From Methylococcaceae bacterium (GTDB lineage Bacteria; Pseudomonadota; Gammaproteobacteria; Methylococcales; Methylococcaceae): a stretch of DNA of 64,000 nt. The translations under genes were made by a program, and so were the position numbers. Under the pieces are notes generated by a model. It was given only the letters and a program-made list of their open reading frames with translations. It ran no database searches and had not been told where the DNA came from. The first letter of the stretch is position 1; the number at the start of each line of letters is the position of its first letter. The stretch covers positions 1 through 64,000 of the forward strand of contig CADDZF010000001.1 of the NCBI GenBank assembly GCA_902812445.1, written 5' to 3'. Of this stretch, positions 61,742 to 64,000 are shown one piece after another.

Positions 61742-63580
61742 ATGACCCGACACCAGCACTTGCGGCAACAGGCCATCATCATCGCAGAATCTGACGAGCG
61801 GCAGAGGAATCAGATTGCCGCCATTCTCAGAGAGGCGGGGATCGGCAATCTGATTTTTGCCGAGCATCGCAACGATATCCTCAAGAAGCTGAGAAGCTAT
61901 CAGTATAGCCTCGAGACGGTCGGACTGATGATTTTGAGTGATGCGTTGCTGGAGCATGAGACGAAGAATTTCTGCGCGTCGATCGCCTCGGTCGAGAGCG
62001 GCTTCGGCATACCGGTGATCGTGCTTCAGGATGAGAACGCGTTTGCGGAAATCCAGCAGTTCGTTCCGCTGGACGCCCTGGGTTTCCATATCGTGGCCAA
62101 GCCGATCCGCGTGCGCGAATTTTTACCCATCGTCAATCTCTGTCTGCTGCTGAGACACGAACGGCAATTACGCCAGCGGCAGGAAGAACAGCTGATCAAT
62201 CAATTGTCCGAGCGCAAAGTCATGGAAGCCAGGCTCAAGTATCTGGTCGCCCATGATGAACTGACAGGTCTTGCAAACCGCCGCACCCTCGAAAAGAAAT
62301 TGCAAGCGGCCATTCATCGCTGCGTCAACTTCGGTCACCCGAGCGCGTTGCTCTATCTCGACCTGGACCACTTCAATCTCATTAATGACATCGAAGGCCA
62401 TGAGGCGGGCGAGCGCCTGTTGCTTGCCGTGATCAATCTGCTGCATGCCCACCTCGACAACGAACATTTCGCCGCCCGCATCGGTTTTGATGAATTTTGC
62501 ATCTATCTGGACGGCGCTTCGCGCCAGCACGCCTTGACCATCGCCGAACGCCTGCGCCGCGCGCTGGATGAATTCCGCTTCGTCACGGGCAACGACAGTT
62601 ATCGCATTTCGGCCAGCATCGGCATCGCTTTGTTGGAGCCTTCCCGGCATATCGATCACGCTAATCAGTTGATCGCCGATGCGCATCAGGCCTGTTATAC
62701 CGCAAAGAAAAACGGCCGCAACACGGTGTATCTGCACAGCGAGCAGAATATCGAGGTGCATAGGCGACATAAAGACATGGCGTGGCTGCCCCTCATCCGC
62801 GAGGCGCTGATCGAAAACCGTTTCTTCCTGGTGTTTCAGCCCGTGGTGCGCCTGGCGGACGGGCTGATCACGCATCATGAGGCGCTGATCAGGATGAAAG
62901 GCAAAGACTCTGAGGTAGTCAGACCGGGCGAATTCATCCCGGTGGCCGAAAGAATGGGGCTGATCCACCACATCGATCTGTGGGTCGTGGAGAATGCGAT
63001 CGATTTTCTCGCCTCCTTGCCCGAGCATTCCGCTGTCAACCTGACGATCAACTTGTCCGCCCACGCCTTTCAGGCGCGCTCGCTGCTGCCGCTGATCCAG
63101 CGGAAACTCGAAACGACCGGGATTTCGGCTTCCCGCATCACGTTCGAAATCACCGAAACCGCCATGGTCGGCAATTTCGAGCAGGCGCGCGAAATGATCG
63201 CCCGCATCCGAGCGCTGGGCTACCGCTTCGCGCTGGACGACTTCGGTTCCGGTTTCAGCTCGTTCGACTATATTAAAAAGTTTCCCGTCGACTTTCTGAA
63301 AATCGACGGTCAGTTCATTCAAAATCTTCTGGATGACGAAACCGATCAAGTGCTGGTGAAGGCAATGATCGATATCGCCCGCAAGTTGGGCAAGCTGACG
63401 GTGGCCGAATATGTCGAAAACCCCAAGGTGCTCGATCTGTTGATCCATTTGGGCGTTGATTTCGCCCAGGGCTATCTCCTCGGCAAACCATCCACCGAAT
63501 TGTTGCCGTTCCAGCGGATTTCCCTCGGCGACCATCGCCGCCTGTCGCCGCCGATATCCGATCCAGCGCCGCGGGATTGA
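61742..63580 (+). CDS. REC-like / GGDEF (degenerate) / EAL protein
   Basis: ARIGFDEFCIYL in the GGDEF position; HEALIRMKG, FEITETAMV, DDFGSGFSSFDYI in EAL. Confidence 0.88.
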   Translation: MTRHQHLRQQAIIIAESDERQRNQIAAILREAGIGNLIFAEHRNDILKKLRSYQYSLETVGLMILSDALLEHETKNFCASIASVESGFGIPVIVLQDENAFAEIQQFVPLDALGFHIVAKPIRVREFLPIVNLCLLLRHERQLRQRQEEQLINQLSERKVMEARLKYLVAHDELTGLANRRTLEKKLQAAIHRCVNFGHPSALLYLDLDHFNLINDIEGHEAGERLLLAVINLLHAHLDNEHFAARIGFDEFCIYLDGASRQHALTIAERLRRALDEFRFVTGNDSYRISASIGIALLEPSRHIDHANQLIADAHQACYTAKKNGRNTVYLHSEQNIEVHRRHKDMAWLPLIREALIENRFFLVFQPVVRLADGLITHHEALIRMKGKDSEVVRPGEFIPVAERMGLIHHIDLWVVENAIDFLASLPEHSAVNLTINLSAHAFQARSLLPLIQRKLETTGISASRITFEITETAMVGNFEQAREMIARIRALGYRFALDDFGSGFSSFDYIKKFPVDFLKIDGQFIQNLLDDETDQVLVKAMIDIARKLGKLTVAEYVENPKVLDLLIHLGVDFAQGYLLGKPSTELLPFQRISLGDHRRLSPPISDPAPRD

Positions 63581-63650
63581 CCGCCGAGTCCCGACAGCGG
63601 AACAGCGCACCGGCCACAAACCCACTCGATCCTTGGTCTGATCACTCACG

Positions 63651-64000
63651 ATGGCCAGAAAACGGCGCTCAATCCACCGACCAAAACGCAACCGAAGGCA
63701 TTCGAGCTTCCTCATCGTCAGGCTGAGACGCTTTGCGCTTTGGCTGCTCTTGCCGGCACTCGCGCTGTCACTGGCCTATATGGTCTATCAAGACCACGCC
63801 GTGCGCCAGCAATTTGAAGGCAAGCGCTGGTCGCTGCCCGCGCACGTCTATGCCAGTCCGCTCGAGCTATACGCCGGCTACGCCATCGACGCCGACCAGC
63901 TCGAAGCGATACTCGAACAACTGAAATATCGCAACGACCCCGCGCTCTCCTCGGGCGCCTCCTATTATCGCCGGGGCAACCAGATCGCGTTGCGAACGCG
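63651..64000 (+). CDS. mrcB: Penicillin-binding protein 1B, N-terminal part (runs off the window)
   Basis: MARKRRSIHRPKRN...FALWLLLPALALSLAYMVYQDHAVRQQFEGKRWSLPAHVYASPLELYAGY, open to the edge. Confidence 0.85.
   Translation, partial: MARKRRSIHRPKRNRRHSSFLIVRLRRFALWLLLPALALSLAYMVYQDHAVRQQFEGKRWSLPAHVYASPLELYAGYAIDADQLEAILEQLKYRNDPALSSGASYYRRGNQIALRT

Noticed and set aside
62168-63715. 515-aa minus-strand ORF
   Set aside because: Antisense shadow of the GGDEF/EAL gene; no recognisable motifs.
1-64000. CRISPR arrays, tRNA/rRNA genes, prophage modules
   Set aside because: No regularly spaced repeats, no tRNA/rRNA sequence recognised, no phage structural genes seen on reading through the window.

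Overview
The window is high-GC gammaproteobacterial chromosome with about 40 protein-coding genes, mostly core metabolism. I found no rRNA, tRNA or CRISPR array.

Main blocks, left to right:
- A C-terminal tail of a possible transposase at the left edge.
- A complete SOS mutasome cluster: S24/CI-type repressor, a 45-aa micropeptide, imuA, imuB, dnaE2. Two matching palindromes, GACTA-N6-TAGTC, act as candidate operators.
- An exported methyltransferase-like protein, a CBS-GGDEF-EAL protein, hsp20, purL, bamC, dapA, a DUF748/AsmA-like protein, gcvR, a decayed bcp, phoH and an AI-2E transporter.
- nrdA, a GT2 glycosyltransferase and nrdB, with NrdR-box-like sites upstream.
- rhlE, galU, cysC, a ComEA-like protein, moaE/D/C, a copper-type P-ATPase, an EEP-family protein, dsbA, cytochrome c4 and engB.
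- A PilZ/DUF1631/GGDEF/EAL protein, xthA and ubiD.
- A three-gene MNIO (DUF692) RiPP operon of HvfABC/bufferin type.
- A TonB receptor flanked by one intact and one decayed YncE/phosphoesterase gene.
- nth, pdxJ, dusA, folE, hemH, an HDOD protein, a REC-like/GGDEF/EAL protein and the start of mrcB.

The strongest candidates for something undescribed are:
1. An unannotated ~120-nt small RNA convergent with engB. It has a sigma-E/AlgU-like promoter, C-rich hairpin loops and an intrinsic terminator.
2. The 45-aa SOS micropeptide with its paired operators.
3. The MNIO RiPP precursor with an unusual Cys core.
4. A ~145-bp MITE-like structured repeat in two inverted copies, one inserted in a decayed bcp gene.

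All assignments come from reading the sequence and remembered family knowledge. No searches were run.
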